Positions 16,759 through 26,774 are shown, counted from the stretch's first letter. The stretch is 64,000 nt of DNA from Vibrio gigantis (GCF_024347515.1 NZ_AP025492.1:1488001-1552000); one strand, 5' to 3'. Made by a program: numbers and translations. The notes: a model not told the origin generated them from the sequence alone.

Positions 16759-18132
16759 CTAAGCGTTCGCTTGTTCCAGGTCTTGTTGCTTGTCTTTCTT
16801 ACCTAATAGGCGGCTTGTGATTGTACCGGCGGTCATTGCACCTGATACGTTAAGCGCGGTACGAGCCATATCGATGAGAGGCTCGATAGAGATAAGCAGT
16901 GCTGCAATCGTTACTGGAAGGCCCATCGCTGGCAGTACGATAAGTGCTGCGAATGTTGCACCGCCACCCACACCCGCGATACCGAATGAGCTCACCGTGA
17001 TAATTGCAATTAGAGACAGAATGAAGTTGATGTCCATTGGGTTGATTCCAACCGTAGGTGCAACCATTACTGCTAGCATTGCAGGGTAGATACCCGCACA
17101 ACCATTTTGGCCAATTGTTGCACCGAAAGATGCAGATAGGTTAGCGATTGCTGGTGGCACGTTTAGTTTGGTAATTTGCGCTTCAACGTTCAATGGAATT
17201 GTCGCTGCAGAACTACGTGAAGTGAAAGCGAACGTTAGAACTGGCCAGATCTTTTGGAAGTATTCTTTAGGGTTTACGCCAACAAAAGAAACCAACACAC
17301 CGTGAACCACGAACATCAGTAGAATCGCAACGTAAGATGCAACGATGAACCCCAGTAGGCTTAGAATGTCAGAAGCACTTGATGTTGCGACTACTTTCGC
17401 CATTAACGCTGCGATGCCGTATGGCGTTAGTGCCATGATCATCTTCACTAAGCGCATTACGATAGATTGAGCCGCTTCAACGAAGGTGCGAATTGGTGAT
17501 TCTAGTTCCTCTTTCTCAGCCATCACTTTACGAGCAGCAATACCCGTTAGTACACCAAAGATAACCACAGCGATGATAGACGTAGAGCGAGCGCCTGTTA
17601 GGTCTGCAAATGGGTTAGTCGGAATGAAGCTAACCAGCATTTGTGGAATCGTTAAGTCTGAAACGCTGCCGATGCGGCTTTCAAGTGTTGCGATACGCGC
17701 TGTTTCGCGAGCACCTTCTGTTAAGCCTTCAGCAGATAGACCGAATGCCTGAGTCACTACAATACCAACAATTGCAGAAATCGCTGTGGTTGCTAGCAAT
17801 ACAGAGATTGTGATACCAGAGATTTTGCCTAGTGAACCGCCTTTTTCAAGCTTCACAACGGCTGCAATCATTGAAACCAATACCAATGGCATGATCACCA
17901 TTTTCAGTAGACCAACGTAACCACGACCGACAATATTTACCCAGTCTAGTGTCTCTTTGATAACAGGATTACCTTCGCCAAATAGCAGCTGAAGACCAAG
18001 ACCAAAAGCACTACCGAAAACTAAACCCAATAGAACTAAGCGCGACAACGTGTTTTCTTTTTTCTGCTGTCCGTAGAGAAAGAAGAGGATACCAGTGAAT
18101 ACCGCTAAGGCAGCGATAGCTGAAAATGACAT
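16759..18132 (-). CDS. tcyP: L-cystine:cation symporter TcyP
   Basis: A 457-residue inner-membrane transporter of the dicarboxylate/amino acid:cation symporter (DAACS) family. It matches E. coli TcyP (YdjN) almost end to end, including WVNIVGRGYVGLLKMVIMPLV, SFIPTNPFADLTGA, LTFAFTSRSSAATIPLNVEAQ, FGATIGQNGCAGIYPAMLAV and GVGGGATFAALIVLPAMGLP. These contain the re-entrant loops that form the substrate and Na+ sites. It imports cystine as a sulfur source. AAGGAAAACAA precedes the ATG. It is monocistronic. Confidence 0.95.
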   Translation of the reverse strand: MSFSAIAALAVFTGILFFLYGQQKKENTLSRLVLLGLVFGSAFGLGLQLLFGEGNPVIKETLDWVNIVGRGYVGLLKMVIMPLVLVSMIAAVVKLEKGGSLGKISGITISVLLATTAISAIVGIVVTQAFGLSAEGLTEGARETARIATLESRIGSVSDLTIPQMLVSFIPTNPFADLTGARSTSIIAVVIFGVLTGIAARKVMAEKEELESPIRTFVEAAQSIVMRLVKMIMALTPYGIAALMAKVVATSSASDILSLLGFIVASYVAILLMFVVHGVLVSFVGVNPKEYFQKIWPVLTFAFTSRSSAATIPLNVEAQITKLNVPPAIANLSASFGATIGQNGCAGIYPAMLAVMVAPTVGINPMDINFILSLIAIITVSSFGIAGVGGGATFAALIVLPAMGLPVTIAALLISIEPLIDMARTALNVSGAMTAGTITSRLLGKKDKQQDLEQANA

Positions 18133-18317
18133 TTGTTTTCCTTATGAATTTCTTTAAATCGATAGGGCGCTTAGATATATGGGCGCAAATACTGTTAGCT
18201 ACAGTAGCGACCTGTAACAAAACGTAAAATAAGGAAAAGTAATTAAATAGAACAATAGGTAATATCCCCTCAATAGGATGGGTGGATATTCAACATTGTG
18301 ATGAATAGGTGAGCTTT

Positions 18318-19013
18318 TTAGCGATATTTTGCCAATAAATTGAGCATGTCACTTGACGAGTAAATTTCAATATTTTGGAAATTATTTTCAAATAATCGGA
18401 ACAACATTGCCTTGGCTACGTCTTTCGATTGAATAGGGCGTAGGTTTTTGAATTTCCCAAACATAAAAGGCGATAGCAGAGGAAACAGGCTTTGTAGCAG
18501 TTTTTCGTCGGCTCTTGGTTCTTCTCGCTCACCAACCAATGGCCCAGGACGTGCAATGAACAGTTGCTTAAAACCGATACGTTTTAAGTTTTGTTCCATT
18601 TGTCCTTTGCATTTTAGGTAATGAGAATAAGATCTGGGTGATGCTCCATAGCTTGAAACCACAGCAAGTCTTTCTACTCCAATAAACTTCATCGACTGTG
18701 CCACTTGGCTGACTAATTCAACATCGATTTTACGCAATGCTTCTTTAGAACCGGCTTTTTTCTTGGTCGTACCTAGACAGATGACCCCGAGGTTGGGTGT
18801 TGCTTTGGTGTCATCCCAGCTTGTTACTTGCAGGTCACTGTGAATGAGCGTGTGGAGTTTATTGCAGTTAAACTGTGAATCTAGCGCTCTTCGGGATAAA
18901 GCATAGATATGGTCGACGGCTGGCTCATCGATGAGTAGCTTCATCACATGATGACCAATTAGCCCTGTTGCACCAGCCACCACAACCGATGTTTTGTCTC
19001 CAGAAATGCTCAT
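18318..19013 (-). CDS. Atypical SDR (TIP30/HTATIP2-like) NAD(P)-binding protein
   Basis: A 231-residue soluble protein. The Rossmann loop GATGLIGHHVMKLL (residues about 15-28) binds the dinucleotide. VICLGTTKKKAGS and the YLKCKG motif (residues about 141-146, the Tyr and Lys of the active site) match the TIP30 subgroup of extended SDRs. It may act as an oxidoreductase or a regulatory NAD(P)H sensor; no substrate is indicated. It is monocistronic, on the same strand as tcyP but 185 bp away. Confidence 0.85.
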   Translation of the reverse strand: MSISGDKTSVVVAGATGLIGHHVMKLLIDEPAVDHIYALSRRALDSQFNCNKLHTLIHSDLQVTSWDDTKATPNLGVICLGTTKKKAGSKEALRKIDVELVSQVAQSMKFIGVERLAVVSSYGASPRSYSHYLKCKGQMEQNLKRIGFKQLFIARPGPLVGEREEPRADEKLLQSLFPLLSPFMFGKFKNLRPIQSKDVAKAMLFRLFENNFQNIEIYSSSDMLNLLAKYR

Positions 19014-19198
19014 TCGAATCCCTTATTCATTCCACAAGTGCTTGTTTAATATAAACAGTGTTTGAATTTTAAGCGAATGAAAGTTTGTTAAACGAGTGGT
19101 CGGTAGTGTGCGGGGAGTCAGCGATTTATGGAAAAAGAGATGATTTAACTTGGCCTGCAATATAAATGCGGTGTGATACATAAGTAAGGTATTAAACA

Positions 19199-19230
19199 TA
19201 ACAAAGCCCGCTGGGCGACGGGCTTGTTAT
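19199..19230 (-). terminator. Terminator downstream of the 29-residue gene
   Basis: aacaaagcccg (19199-19209) pairs with cgggcttgtt (19218-19227) around an 8-nt loop, with an AT tract at each side. It lies about 20 bp after the stop of the small leftward gene at 19246 and so supports that gene being transcribed. Confidence 0.8.
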
Positions 19231-19245
19231 TTACTTTGTTGCTTA

Positions 19246-19335
19246 CTAGGTAAAGGAGAGTGGGATTTTCCTTACCTTCTTGCTGGTTTTCTTACCTGAT
19301 TTATTTGGTTTTCTTTTGCTTGAATTCGGAATCAT
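19246..19335 (-). CDS. 29-residue highly basic microprotein
   Basis: ATG at 19333-19335 is preceded by a full AGGAGG (19340-19345) only 4 nt away, the best ribosome site in this neighbourhood. The product runs MIPNSSKRKPNKSGKKTSKK and then nine more residues ending in PLSFT; about 12 of 29 residues are Lys or Arg. The frame stays open another 52 codons upstream, but those starts have no ribosome site. A terminator follows the stop. I know no family; RNA- or ribosome-binding, or a membrane-active peptide, are possibilities only. Confidence 0.6.
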   Translation of the reverse strand: MIPNSSKRKPNKSGKKTSKKVRKIPLSFT

Positions 19336-19690
19336 TACACCTCCTAAATCACTTTTCTGAGCTTTGTTGCTTTCAACCGGTTGTGTTGCTTGGTGTTGCA
19401 TTTTGTAGCTAACAGTGTGGGTGTTCACTGTATGGATACTTATCAATGGAGAGATCAACAAGTACTTTAAATAAAGCATAAACGGTGCCAAAACATAAGT
19501 TATTGATTTTTAACTTTGGTGGTGTTCGATACGAAACCCTGTTGTCTTTTTTTGATTCTCAATTTGAGAAAAAGAGCTCTTGAACTGATTAAATTAAGAA
19601 CACTCTCTGCGATTTCGGTTGATTAGGCATAGATACAGCATTGCTTAACACGTAAACTGAGTCGTAATTCACATAGACCAAGGACGTGCT
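19336..19690. other. Intergenic region upstream of the flavin reductase gene
   Basis: About 355 bp between divergent genes. It includes the weakly supported upstream extension of the 29-residue frame and an AT-rich stretch (19500-19620) likely to hold both promoters. ctcaatttgagaa at 19558-19570 is a small dyad. Nothing else was seen. Confidence 0.4.
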
Positions 19691-20302
19691 ATGAACCTCA
19701 AGCTTGATACTCTTGCTCCCACTCAGATTTATCACCTAATGACGCAAACCGTTGTCCCTCGTCCTATCGCGTGGGCATTAACGGAATCCGCTGATCAAGA
19801 ATACAACCTAGCACCTTTCTCTTATTTCACGCCGGTTTCCAGTAATCCGCCACTATTGATGTTATCGGTCGGGAAGAAGCCGTCTGGCGAAATCAAAGAT
19901 ACTACTCGTAACGCCATTGAAACGGGTAAGCTGGTGATTCACATTGCTTCTTCAAATTCTGCAGAAACAATGACAGCAACAGCAGCGACTCTCGATCATG
20001 GTGATTCTGAAGTAACCGCGAATAATATTGAGCTGGTTGAATTTGAAGGCTTTTCTTTACCGAGAGTGAAAGAGTGCACGGTCGCTTTTGGCTGTTCATT
20101 GTACGAAGTAAAAGAAGTCGGAGAGGTGCCACAAAGTCTCATCTTTGCTCAAGTTGAAACCGTGTACATTTCCGAAGATGTGATCGATAAAGAGAGTGAG
20201 CGCTTGAAGATTGATGCACTAGCACTGGATCCTTTATCTCGACTTGGTGGGGGGGAATACGCGACGCTTTCCAATGTGTTTTCTGTCGCTCGCCCTAAAT
20301 AA
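19691..20302 (+). CDS. Flavin reductase-like (FMN-binding split barrel) protein
   Basis: A 203-residue cytoplasmic protein of the flavoprotein DIM6/NTAB type. Its start has VVPRPIAWALT, followed by NLAPFSYFTPVSSNPPLLMLSVG, the FMN-contacting strands of the flavin reductase-like domain, and KDTTRNAIETGKLVIHIAS. It probably binds FMN and transfers electrons or oxygenates an unknown substrate. AAGGA lies before the ATG. It is 43 bp upstream of cobT in the same direction, but a functional link to B12 is not shown. Confidence 0.88.
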   Translation: MNLKLDTLAPTQIYHLMTQTVVPRPIAWALTESADQEYNLAPFSYFTPVSSNPPLLMLSVGKKPSGEIKDTTRNAIETGKLVIHIASSNSAETMTATAATLDHGDSEVTANNIELVEFEGFSLPRVKECTVAFGCSLYEVKEVGEVPQSLIFAQVETVYISEDVIDKESERLKIDALALDPLSRLGGGEYATLSNVFSVARPK

Positions 20303-20345
20303 CCATTCCTAAATTAATGTCCCCAGAATAAGCGTTTTTTAAACT

Positions 20346-21374
20346 ATGTTAGATACCCAATACTCGCAGTACATCCAACACCGCATTGACCAAAAAACCA
20401 AGCCACTCGGTGCGCTTGGCTTATTAGAAAAAGTCGCTCATCAACTGGCATTGATTCAGAGCCAAGGTAAAGAAGCTGCGGTAGCGCACATCGAACTGAA
20501 TAAGCCACGTATTATCATATTTGCGGGTGACCATGGCATAGCAGATGAGGGCGTGAGTATTGCTCCAAGTGCTGTTACACAACAAATGGTGTGGAACTTC
20601 TTAAGCGGTGGCGCGGCGATTAACTGTTTTTGCGCAGTGAATGATATTGATATTACGGTAGTCGACACGGGGATATTATTGCCTGTGGAGTCAGACAGTG
20701 ACATGTTGATTTGTCAGCGTTTAGGAACACGAACCAATAACTTTGCCAACGAAGCCGCAATGAGTTTGGAAACCGTCGAACGTGGGATCGGATTGGGCAA
20801 AGAGCTGGTATCCAGAACCATTTCGAATGGCACCAATATCGTCATGTTTGGTGAAATGGGTATTGGCAATACCAGCAGTGCGTCAGCGATCTTAAGTGCA
20901 TTAGGGAATCGTGCTGCTGTGGAGTGTGTTGGCCTAGGAACAGGCATCAACAATGATCAACTTACGCGAAAAGTGGCTGTAGTTGAGCAAGGTGTTTCGC
21001 GTTGTAAAGGCTTAGATGCGAAAGAGGTACTAGCACAAGTCGGTGGCTTTGAAATTGTTCAAATGGTTGGTGGTTTCCTTGGAGCTTACCAGAATAGAAC
21101 GCCGGTATTGGTCGATGGCTTTATTGTGTCGGTTGCTGCGTATGCCGCGACTTTAATCGAGCCGAACTGTCGTGATTATATGATCTTTGCACATCGCTCT
21201 GAAGAGTCGGGACACAGAATCTTGTTAGAGCTACTGGACGCAGAGCCACTGCTCGATCTTGGCTTGAGATTGGGCGAGGGCACGGGGGCTGCGCTAGCCA
21301 TGCCCATCATTCGAGCGGCTGCAGAGTTTTACAATAACATGGCGAGCTTCGAGAGCGCTGGAGTCACTGTTTAA
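20346..21374 (+). CDS. cobT: Nicotinate-nucleotide--dimethylbenzimidazole phosphoribosyltransferase CobT
   Basis: A 342-residue enzyme that activates the lower ligand (dimethylbenzimidazole) to alpha-ribazole phosphate in the nucleotide loop pathway. It has the family blocks [55 protein letters not shown] and [14 protein letters not shown]. Glu in the last block is the catalytic base region. The start codon of cobS overlaps its stop by one base (TAATG). First gene of the cobT-cobS-cobU-cobC cluster; no cobalamin riboswitch is visible upstream. Confidence 0.97.
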   Translation: MLDTQYSQYIQHRIDQKTKPLGALGLLEKVAHQLALIQSQGKEAAVAHIELNKPRIIIFAGDHGIADEGVSIAPSAVTQQMVWNFLSGGAAINCFCAVNDIDITVVDTGILLPVESDSDMLICQRLGTRTNNFANEAAMSLETVERGIGLGKELVSRTISNGTNIVMFGEMGIGNTSSASAILSALGNRAAVECVGLGTGINNDQLTRKVAVVEQGVSRCKGLDAKEVLAQVGGFEIVQMVGGFLGAYQNRTPVLVDGFIVSVAAYAATLIEPNCRDYMIFAHRSEESGHRILLELLDAEPLLDLGLRLGEGTGAALAMPIIRAAAEFYNNMASFESAGVTV

Positions 21375-22180
21375 TGAATGATGCACCAGAACGATCATTG
21401 AAAGATCGAGTCACTTATCAATGGGAGTTGTTTGCGTTGGCGATGGGATTCTTTTCTCGGTTGCCAATGCCAAAGAACACGCCTTATTCATCAGAGAGAA
21501 TGAACCGTTCGGGTCGTTATTTTTCAGCTGTTGGTTTGTTACTTGGTGTTCTTTGTGGCGGCGTATTCTTGTTGCTCGATGCCATACTGCCGAGTGCAGT
21601 TGCTATCTTTTTAATGATGAGTTTCAGCTTAATGCTCACCGGTGCTTTCCATGAAGATGGGCTGACCGATATGGCGGATGGCATTGGTGGTGGCATGACG
21701 CTCGAACGTCGCTTGACCATCATGAAAGACAGTCGTATCGGTACTTATGGCGCGTCTGCACTGGTTATGGCTTTGCTAGGCAAGTGGGTGCTATTGAATG
21801 AACTGGTGAATATGACTGGATTATTTATGGTCATCGTGACGAGTTACACCTTTAGCCGAGCGATTGCGGCATCCCTTATTTACGACATGCCTTATGTCAG
21901 CGACTTGGACACAAGTAAGAGTAAGCCTCTAGCCAGTAAACAAACCAAGGGTGAACTTGTCTTCCTTATGTTGGTTGGCCTATTACCAAGTTTGTGGTTT
22001 GGGTTGGCGTTTACGTGTGTATTAGCTGTGATTGCTTACCTGTTTAGAGTGAGCTTCAAAAAGTGGCTAATCGCACGCATTGGTGGCTTTACTGGTGACT
22101 GTTTGGGGGCAGCTCAACAGTTGATGGAGTTGCTGACTTACCTTGTACTCATTACTTCCTTTTACAATCACTTTCTATGA
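21374..22180 (+). CDS. cobS: Adenosylcobinamide-GDP ribazoletransferase (cobalamin synthase) CobS
   Basis: A 268-residue inner-membrane enzyme joining adenosylcobinamide-GDP and alpha-ribazole (phosphate). It shows FFSRLPMP, GAFHEDGLTDMADGIGGG with the acidic metal-binding motif, and MKDSRIGTYGASALV, all diagnostic of CobS, plus about six hydrophobic segments. It overlaps cobT by one base and precedes cobU by 9 bp, so it is translationally and transcriptionally linked. Confidence 0.97.
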   Translation: MNDAPERSLKDRVTYQWELFALAMGFFSRLPMPKNTPYSSERMNRSGRYFSAVGLLLGVLCGGVFLLLDAILPSAVAIFLMMSFSLMLTGAFHEDGLTDMADGIGGGMTLERRLTIMKDSRIGTYGASALVMALLGKWVLLNELVNMTGLFMVIVTSYTFSRAIAASLIYDMPYVSDLDTSKSKPLASKQTKGELVFLMLVGLLPSLWFGLAFTCVLAVIAYLFRVSFKKWLIARIGGFTGDCLGAAQQLMELLTYLVLITSFYNHFL

Positions 22181-22189
22181 CGGCTTTCT

Positions 22190-22783
22190 ATGTTAAACAC
22201 GAATCAAACAAGTCAACGAAAAAGCCATCTGGTGTTAGGCGGGGCTCGTTCTGGAAAGTCGAGTTTTGCAGAGCAACAAGCATTATGTGCGCTTGAAGGA
22301 TGTTCAAATGGACGCCTCAACTATATTGCGACGGCCACTTATTTGGACGACGAAATGCGAGAACGCATCGCCCATCATAAAGATCGTCGCGGTAAACAGT
22401 GGATTGAGCATGAAGTGCCTGTCGAATTAGCTACGAAACTGCAGTCGTTTAATCAAGATGATGTAGTACTGATTGACTGCCTGACACTCTGGCTGAACAA
22501 CATCATCTTTGAACTGGGCGATGACGCAACCAATGAACAGGTTGAAGCCGTGGTTAAAGCATTCGTTAAAAGCGTAGAGCAAAGCCCGGCGCAAATTATC
22601 ATGGTGTCTAACGAAGTCGGTTTAGGCGTAGTGCCACTGGGTAAAGTGTCGCGCTTATTTGTGGACAATGCGGGTCGCATGAATCAAGCGTTAGCTCGTG
22701 TTGTCGAACGAGTCACGCTGGTTGCTGCGGGATTGCCATTATGCTTAAAACCGACGAATCACCCAATTGATATTCAAGGCTAG
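22190..22783 (+). CDS. cobU: Adenosylcobinamide kinase / guanylyltransferase CobU
   Basis: A 197-residue bifunctional enzyme that phosphorylates cobinamide and attaches GMP. The P-loop LGGARSGKSSFAE is near residue 17-29. ATATYLDDEMRERIAHHKDRR includes the His that is guanylylated in the family, and VLIDCLTLWLNN, VSNEVGLGVVP and AGRMNQALA complete the signature. It is the third gene of the salvage cluster. Confidence 0.96.
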   Translation: MLNTNQTSQRKSHLVLGGARSGKSSFAEQQALCALEGCSNGRLNYIATATYLDDEMRERIAHHKDRRGKQWIEHEVPVELATKLQSFNQDDVVLIDCLTLWLNNIIFELGDDATNEQVEAVVKAFVKSVEQSPAQIIMVSNEVGLGVVPLGKVSRLFVDNAGRMNQALARVVERVTLVAAGLPLCLKPTNHPIDIQG

Positions 22784-22792
22784 GGTACGTAA

Positions 22793-23410
22793 ATGATAAA
22801 CGGAACAACCAAAAACATCTATTTGTTGCGACATGGCAAAGTCGAAGGAAAAGCAGCGCTGAACGGTGTATCCGATGTGTTGGTCAAACCAAACGATCAG
22901 CAGCAGATTTGTGAAGCATTGGTTCAAAGTGAGTTCTCTTTTGATCGCGTTGTTACTTCGCCATTAAGACGATGCAGCGACCTAGCGAGTCTGTATTCAC
23001 AACGCATGTCTGTGCCTTTATCTGTTACTTCCGAGTTTCAAGAAATGAACTTTGGTGAAGTAGATGGAGTTGTATTTGATGAGCTCAAAGATAAGTGGGC
23101 GATGCTAGAAACTTTCTGGCAAGATCCTGCAAGCCATCAGCTAACTGGTGCAGAAAGTTTACAGGGCTTCCACGACAGAGTAACTCAAGCTTGGTCGCAA
23201 CTTTTGAATGAACCAAGTGACAATCTATTACTGGTTACCCATGGTGGTGTGATTCGTATATTGTTAGCGCACTGCCTTGATATTGAATGGAAAAATCCAA
23301 GTTTGTACTCGAAGTTATCGATAGAAAACGCGTCGATAACTCATATTCAAATCACTCATTTTGCACAGAGCTTTATCAGCGTGAAAGCGATAGGGCTCCC
23401 CGTTCTCTGA
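22793..23410 (+). CDS. cobC: Alpha-ribazole phosphatase-like histidine phosphatase CobC
   Basis: A 205-residue histidine phosphatase superfamily member with the catalytic RHG (LLRHGKVEG, residues about 12-20), a second Arg in SPLRRCSDLA, EMNFGEVDG, and the late His in VTHGGVIRILLA. Its place directly after cobU, 9 bp away, argues for the alpha-ribazole-5'-phosphate (or cobalamin phosphate) phosphatase step. Family membership is certain; the specific substrate rests on context. Confidence 0.85.
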   Translation: MINGTTKNIYLLRHGKVEGKAALNGVSDVLVKPNDQQQICEALVQSEFSFDRVVTSPLRRCSDLASLYSQRMSVPLSVTSEFQEMNFGEVDGVVFDELKDKWAMLETFWQDPASHQLTGAESLQGFHDRVTQAWSQLLNEPSDNLLLVTHGGVIRILLAHCLDIEWKNPSLYSKLSIENASITHIQITHFAQSFISVKAIGLPVL

Positions 23411-23547
23411 GTGAAAGAGACACACAGTCTTAAGAATTAACAATCTATTAAAAGTATTAAATCTACTTAATATATAAAAAGCATAAAGCGGCGTTTACAG
23501 CCGTTATACCTGATTGGTATTACTACCTACGTGAAAGGAATTTAGTC

Positions 23548-25344
23548 ATGACAACACCGAGTTGGGATCTAAGCATTGCTTATCGCGATCTTAATGATGC
23601 AAAAATCGAACAGGACATTGAACTCATTCAACAGTGTATTGGGCTGTTGAACCAACACGTTGAAAAGCGCCACATCATTCTAGCGATGCAAAACGCGATT
23701 CAAACTTCAGAAGCGGCTGGTACGTTACTGAGCACAATTAATACTTTTGCTAACTGTCACGCATCGGTCGACGCGACCCACACAGAAGCAAAGGCACTGC
23801 TTGGACGTGTAGCTAAGCTGAACTCTGAAATGTCTCAAGCCTTTAGTCCATACGAAGACACTTTGATTCACGCTGAATCAGAGTTTATTGATGCAGTTTT
23901 AGAACATGAGAGCGCAGATGTAGCAGGTCAACGCTTTGCGATTGAGAGCTCACGTAAATTAGCCAGCAGCCGACTCAGTGTGGCAGAAGAGCAGTTGTTA
24001 GCTGCGATGAAAGTTGATGGCCGTGACGGGTGGGGACGTTTGTACGACAACTTAACCGGTTCTTTGAAACTATCACTAAAGCTGGAAGGTGAAGACGAAG
24101 TTTTAGGTTTTTCACAAGCGGCGAGTCTGTTGTACGGCAGTGAATTCGATAAACAAGAGCCTGCATGGCGCGCGGTTCAAGGTGCTATGAAAACGCATCA
24201 AGAGTCATTTGCTTCGATTCTAAATGCACTGGCGGGTTGGCGACTGACAGAAAACAAAAAGCGCTCGAAAATTAGCGACGTGCATTTCCTTGATCCAAGT
24301 TTACATGGCAGTCGCATCCTACCTGAAACGCTAGACACCATGATGTCTGTTGCGAAAGCGAATCGTGAAGTCGGCCAGAAAGCCGGTTTATTGATGGCCA
24401 GAGTTCACGGCTTAGATGAAATGAAGCCTTGGAACCATTTAGCAGCGATGCCACCACTCGGTGATAGCGAATCTAAGGTTTACCCATTTGATGAAGCGAT
24501 CGAAGTGATCAAAACCGCTTTTGCTGAAGTGAATCCAGAGATGGCTGATTTTGTCGCTTTGATGGTTGAGAATGGCTGGATTGATGCCGCACCAGCAGCC
24601 AACAAACGCTTAGGTGCGTACTGCACTAAGTTTGCCGCGACACGTACACCGCTTGTGTTTATGACTTGGAGTGGTAGCCGCTCAGACTTAATGACCTTGG
24701 CGCACGAGCTGGGTCACGCGTTCCACAATTGGGTAATGAAAGACATGCCGTTGTGTCAAACTCGCTACCCAATGACGCTCGCAGAAACCGCTTCAATCTT
24801 TGCTGAAAACATCGTTCGTGACCACTTATTAAAACAAGCACAAACACGTAATGAAAAGCTTGAAATGCTTTGGGAAGAGCTTTCTTCTTCTTTGGCATTA
24901 ATGGTGAACATTCCGGTGCGCTTTGAGTTTGAGAAAGCATTCTACGAGCAGCGTGAAAAAGGCGAGCTAACGGCTCAGCAGCTGTGTGGTTTAATGGAAA
25001 CCACTTGGAAAGAGTGGTACGGCGATGCAATGACAGAAGCCGACCCGTATTTCTGGGCGAGTAAGCTGCACTTCAGCATCTCTCAAGTGAGCTTCTATAA
25101 CTACCCATACCTGTTTGGTTACCTATTCAGTAAAGGTGTTTACGCTCAACGTGACGCAAAAGGCGAGCAATTCTACGGCGATTACGTTTCGTTGCTTCGT
25201 GATACTGGCAGTATGATGGCAGAAGAAGTCGTTCAAAAGCACTTAGGAATGGACCTAACTCAAGCAGATTTTTGGCAACAAAGCATCGACATGGTCAAAG
25301 TTCAAATCGATGAATTTGAAAGATTGCTCGATCAGGAAGATTAA
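23548..25344 (+). CDS. pepF: M3 family oligoendopeptidase (PepF type)
   Basis: A 598-residue cytosolic zinc metallopeptidase that cleaves oligopeptides. The zinc site HELGHAFHNW is near residue 388, with the third ligand Glu in TLAETASIFAEN downstream. KRLGAYCTKF and YPYLFGYLFSKGVYA match the PepF/M3B clade. AAAGGAA precedes the ATG. An imperfect hairpin lies at about 25364-25405 after the stop. It lies between B12 genes without an evident link to them. Confidence 0.93.
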   Translation: MTTPSWDLSIAYRDLNDAKIEQDIELIQQCIGLLNQHVEKRHIILAMQNAIQTSEAAGTLLSTINTFANCHASVDATHTEAKALLGRVAKLNSEMSQAFSPYEDTLIHAESEFIDAVLEHESADVAGQRFAIESSRKLASSRLSVAEEQLLAAMKVDGRDGWGRLYDNLTGSLKLSLKLEGEDEVLGFSQAASLLYGSEFDKQEPAWRAVQGAMKTHQESFASILNALAGWRLTENKKRSKISDVHFLDPSLHGSRILPETLDTMMSVAKANREVGQKAGLLMARVHGLDEMKPWNHLAAMPPLGDSESKVYPFDEAIEVIKTAFAEVNPEMADFVALMVENGWIDAAPAANKRLGAYCTKFAATRTPLVFMTWSGSRSDLMTLAHELGHAFHNWVMKDMPLCQTRYPMTLAETASIFAENIVRDHLLKQAQTRNEKLEMLWEELSSSLALMVNIPVRFEFEKAFYEQREKGELTAQQLCGLMETTWKEWYGDAMTEADPYFWASKLHFSISQVSFYNYPYLFGYLFSKGVYAQRDAKGEQFYGDYVSLLRDTGSMMAEEVVQKHLGMDLTQADFWQQSIDMVKVQIDEFERLLDQED

Positions 25345-25612
25345 TTGATCTCAATCTGTTCATGGCAGGTAAGAGCTGTGTTAGCTTACGTGGCTCTTAT
25401 CTTGCTGAAATAACCTGAAGTAACCAAAAGTTGCTTTAAATAGAGAAAGTTATTTGGAACAGATGTCGGTTAGCAAAGTCAGTAGGTAATATAAAAATAT
25501 ATGGGTAGTATTTGTGAGTGATAACGGAGTTTCTATTGATAAGTGCGATCCTAGCAACACAATTTCTATGTACAATTTATTAACATACGGCCGTGCAATT
25601 AAGGAGTAGCGC

Positions 25613-26641
25613 ATGACGAAGACCCTCTTTCGCCAATCATTTCTTTTTGACAGCCTAGATCTTGAGCAAGAAGTGGTTGCAGGACAGACCGTACTGAGTA
25701 ACGGTGTTCAAATTAAGCTTCATCAACGCGGTGTATTGGAAGTGATTCCCGCGGAGTATAATTCTGAAACCAAGAACATCATCTTTTCAACAGGTGTTCA
25801 TGGCGACGAAACCTCACCAATGGAGCTGATTGATAAGCTCATTGAGGATATTGAAACAGGCTTCCAAGTTGTGACAGCAAGATGTTTATTCATCATTGCT
25901 CACCCAGAAGCAACCAACGCACATACTCGTTTTCTTGATGTGAATATGAACCGTCTGTTTGATGATAAACAGTACGAGAGCAATCGAGAAGTGGATATCG
26001 CGAAGAACCTTAAGTACTTGGTTACTGAGTTTTACAAGGAAACGGTACCTGCCACTCGTTGGCACTTAGATCTGCACTGCGCGATTCGTTTGTCTAAGCA
26101 CTACTCTTTCGCCGTAAGCCCTAAGGTTCGCCACGAAGTTCGCAGTAAAGCTTTGTTCGATTTCATTAACAGTGCTCACGTTGAAGCTGTGTTGTTATCG
26201 AATGCGCCAACGAGCACCTTCAGCTGGTACAGCGCTGAAAACTTTGAAGCGCAAGCACTGACAATGGAGTTAGGGCAGGTAGCAAGAATTGGTGAGAACC
26301 AGCTTGATAAGCTTACTGCTTTCGATTTGGCGATGCGAAATCTGATTGCTGAAATAGAACCAGAGCATTTACCAAAGAAAACCATCACTTATCGCGTAAG
26401 CCGAACCATTGTTCGTTTACATGATGATTTCGATTTCATGTTCTCAGATTCTGTAGAGAACTTTACCGCGTTCAAGCACGGTGAAGTATTCGGTCATGAT
26501 GGTGACAAACCCCTGATGGCAAAGAATGAAAACGAAGCGGTGGTATTCCCAAATCGCAATGTTGCGATTGGCCAACGAGCTGCCTTGATGGTGTGCGAAG
26601 TTGAAACACGATTCGACCACGGTCAGCTTGTGTACGATTAA
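25613..26641 (+). CDS. astE: Succinylglutamate desuccinylase AstE
   Basis: A 342-residue zinc enzyme, last step of the arginine succinyltransferase pathway (succinylglutamate to glutamate and succinate). Zinc ligands are seen in STGVHGDETSPMEL (His, Glu) and WHLDLHCAIR (second His), with NMNRLFDD and the late LTMELGQVARIG matching the AstE/aspartoacylase family. AAGGAGTAGCGC precedes the ATG. It stands apart from other ast genes. A terminator follows. Confidence 0.94.
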   Translation: MTKTLFRQSFLFDSLDLEQEVVAGQTVLSNGVQIKLHQRGVLEVIPAEYNSETKNIIFSTGVHGDETSPMELIDKLIEDIETGFQVVTARCLFIIAHPEATNAHTRFLDVNMNRLFDDKQYESNREVDIAKNLKYLVTEFYKETVPATRWHLDLHCAIRLSKHYSFAVSPKVRHEVRSKALFDFINSAHVEAVLLSNAPTSTFSWYSAENFEAQALTMELGQVARIGENQLDKLTAFDLAMRNLIAEIEPEHLPKKTITYRVSRTIVRLHDDFDFMFSDSVENFTAFKHGEVFGHDGDKPLMAKNENEAVVFPNRNVAIGQRAALMVCEVETRFDHGQLVYD

Positions 26642-26691
26642 TACTGAGTCGAGTTTAAGCGACTAAAACAACCGCTCAACTGGTTGAAATA

Positions 26692-26721
26692 TCAAGGTTC
26701 ACATTACGGTGTGAGCCTTGA
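26692..26721 (+). terminator. Terminator-like hairpin between astE and btuC
   Basis: tcaaggttcaca (26692-26703) pairs with tgtgagccttga (26710-26721) over 12 bp with one G-T pair, followed by an AT-rich tail (gtttattta). It separates astE from the btuCD transcript. Confidence 0.7.
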
Positions 26722-26774
26722 GTTTATTTAGGGATACAGGTAAGGTTACGCGAACAATTTCAAAGTAGCTTGAT

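Noticed and set aside
20303..20345. Cobalamin riboswitch before cobT
   Set aside because: Only 43 bp separate it from the previous gene, and no B12-box-like sequence is present.
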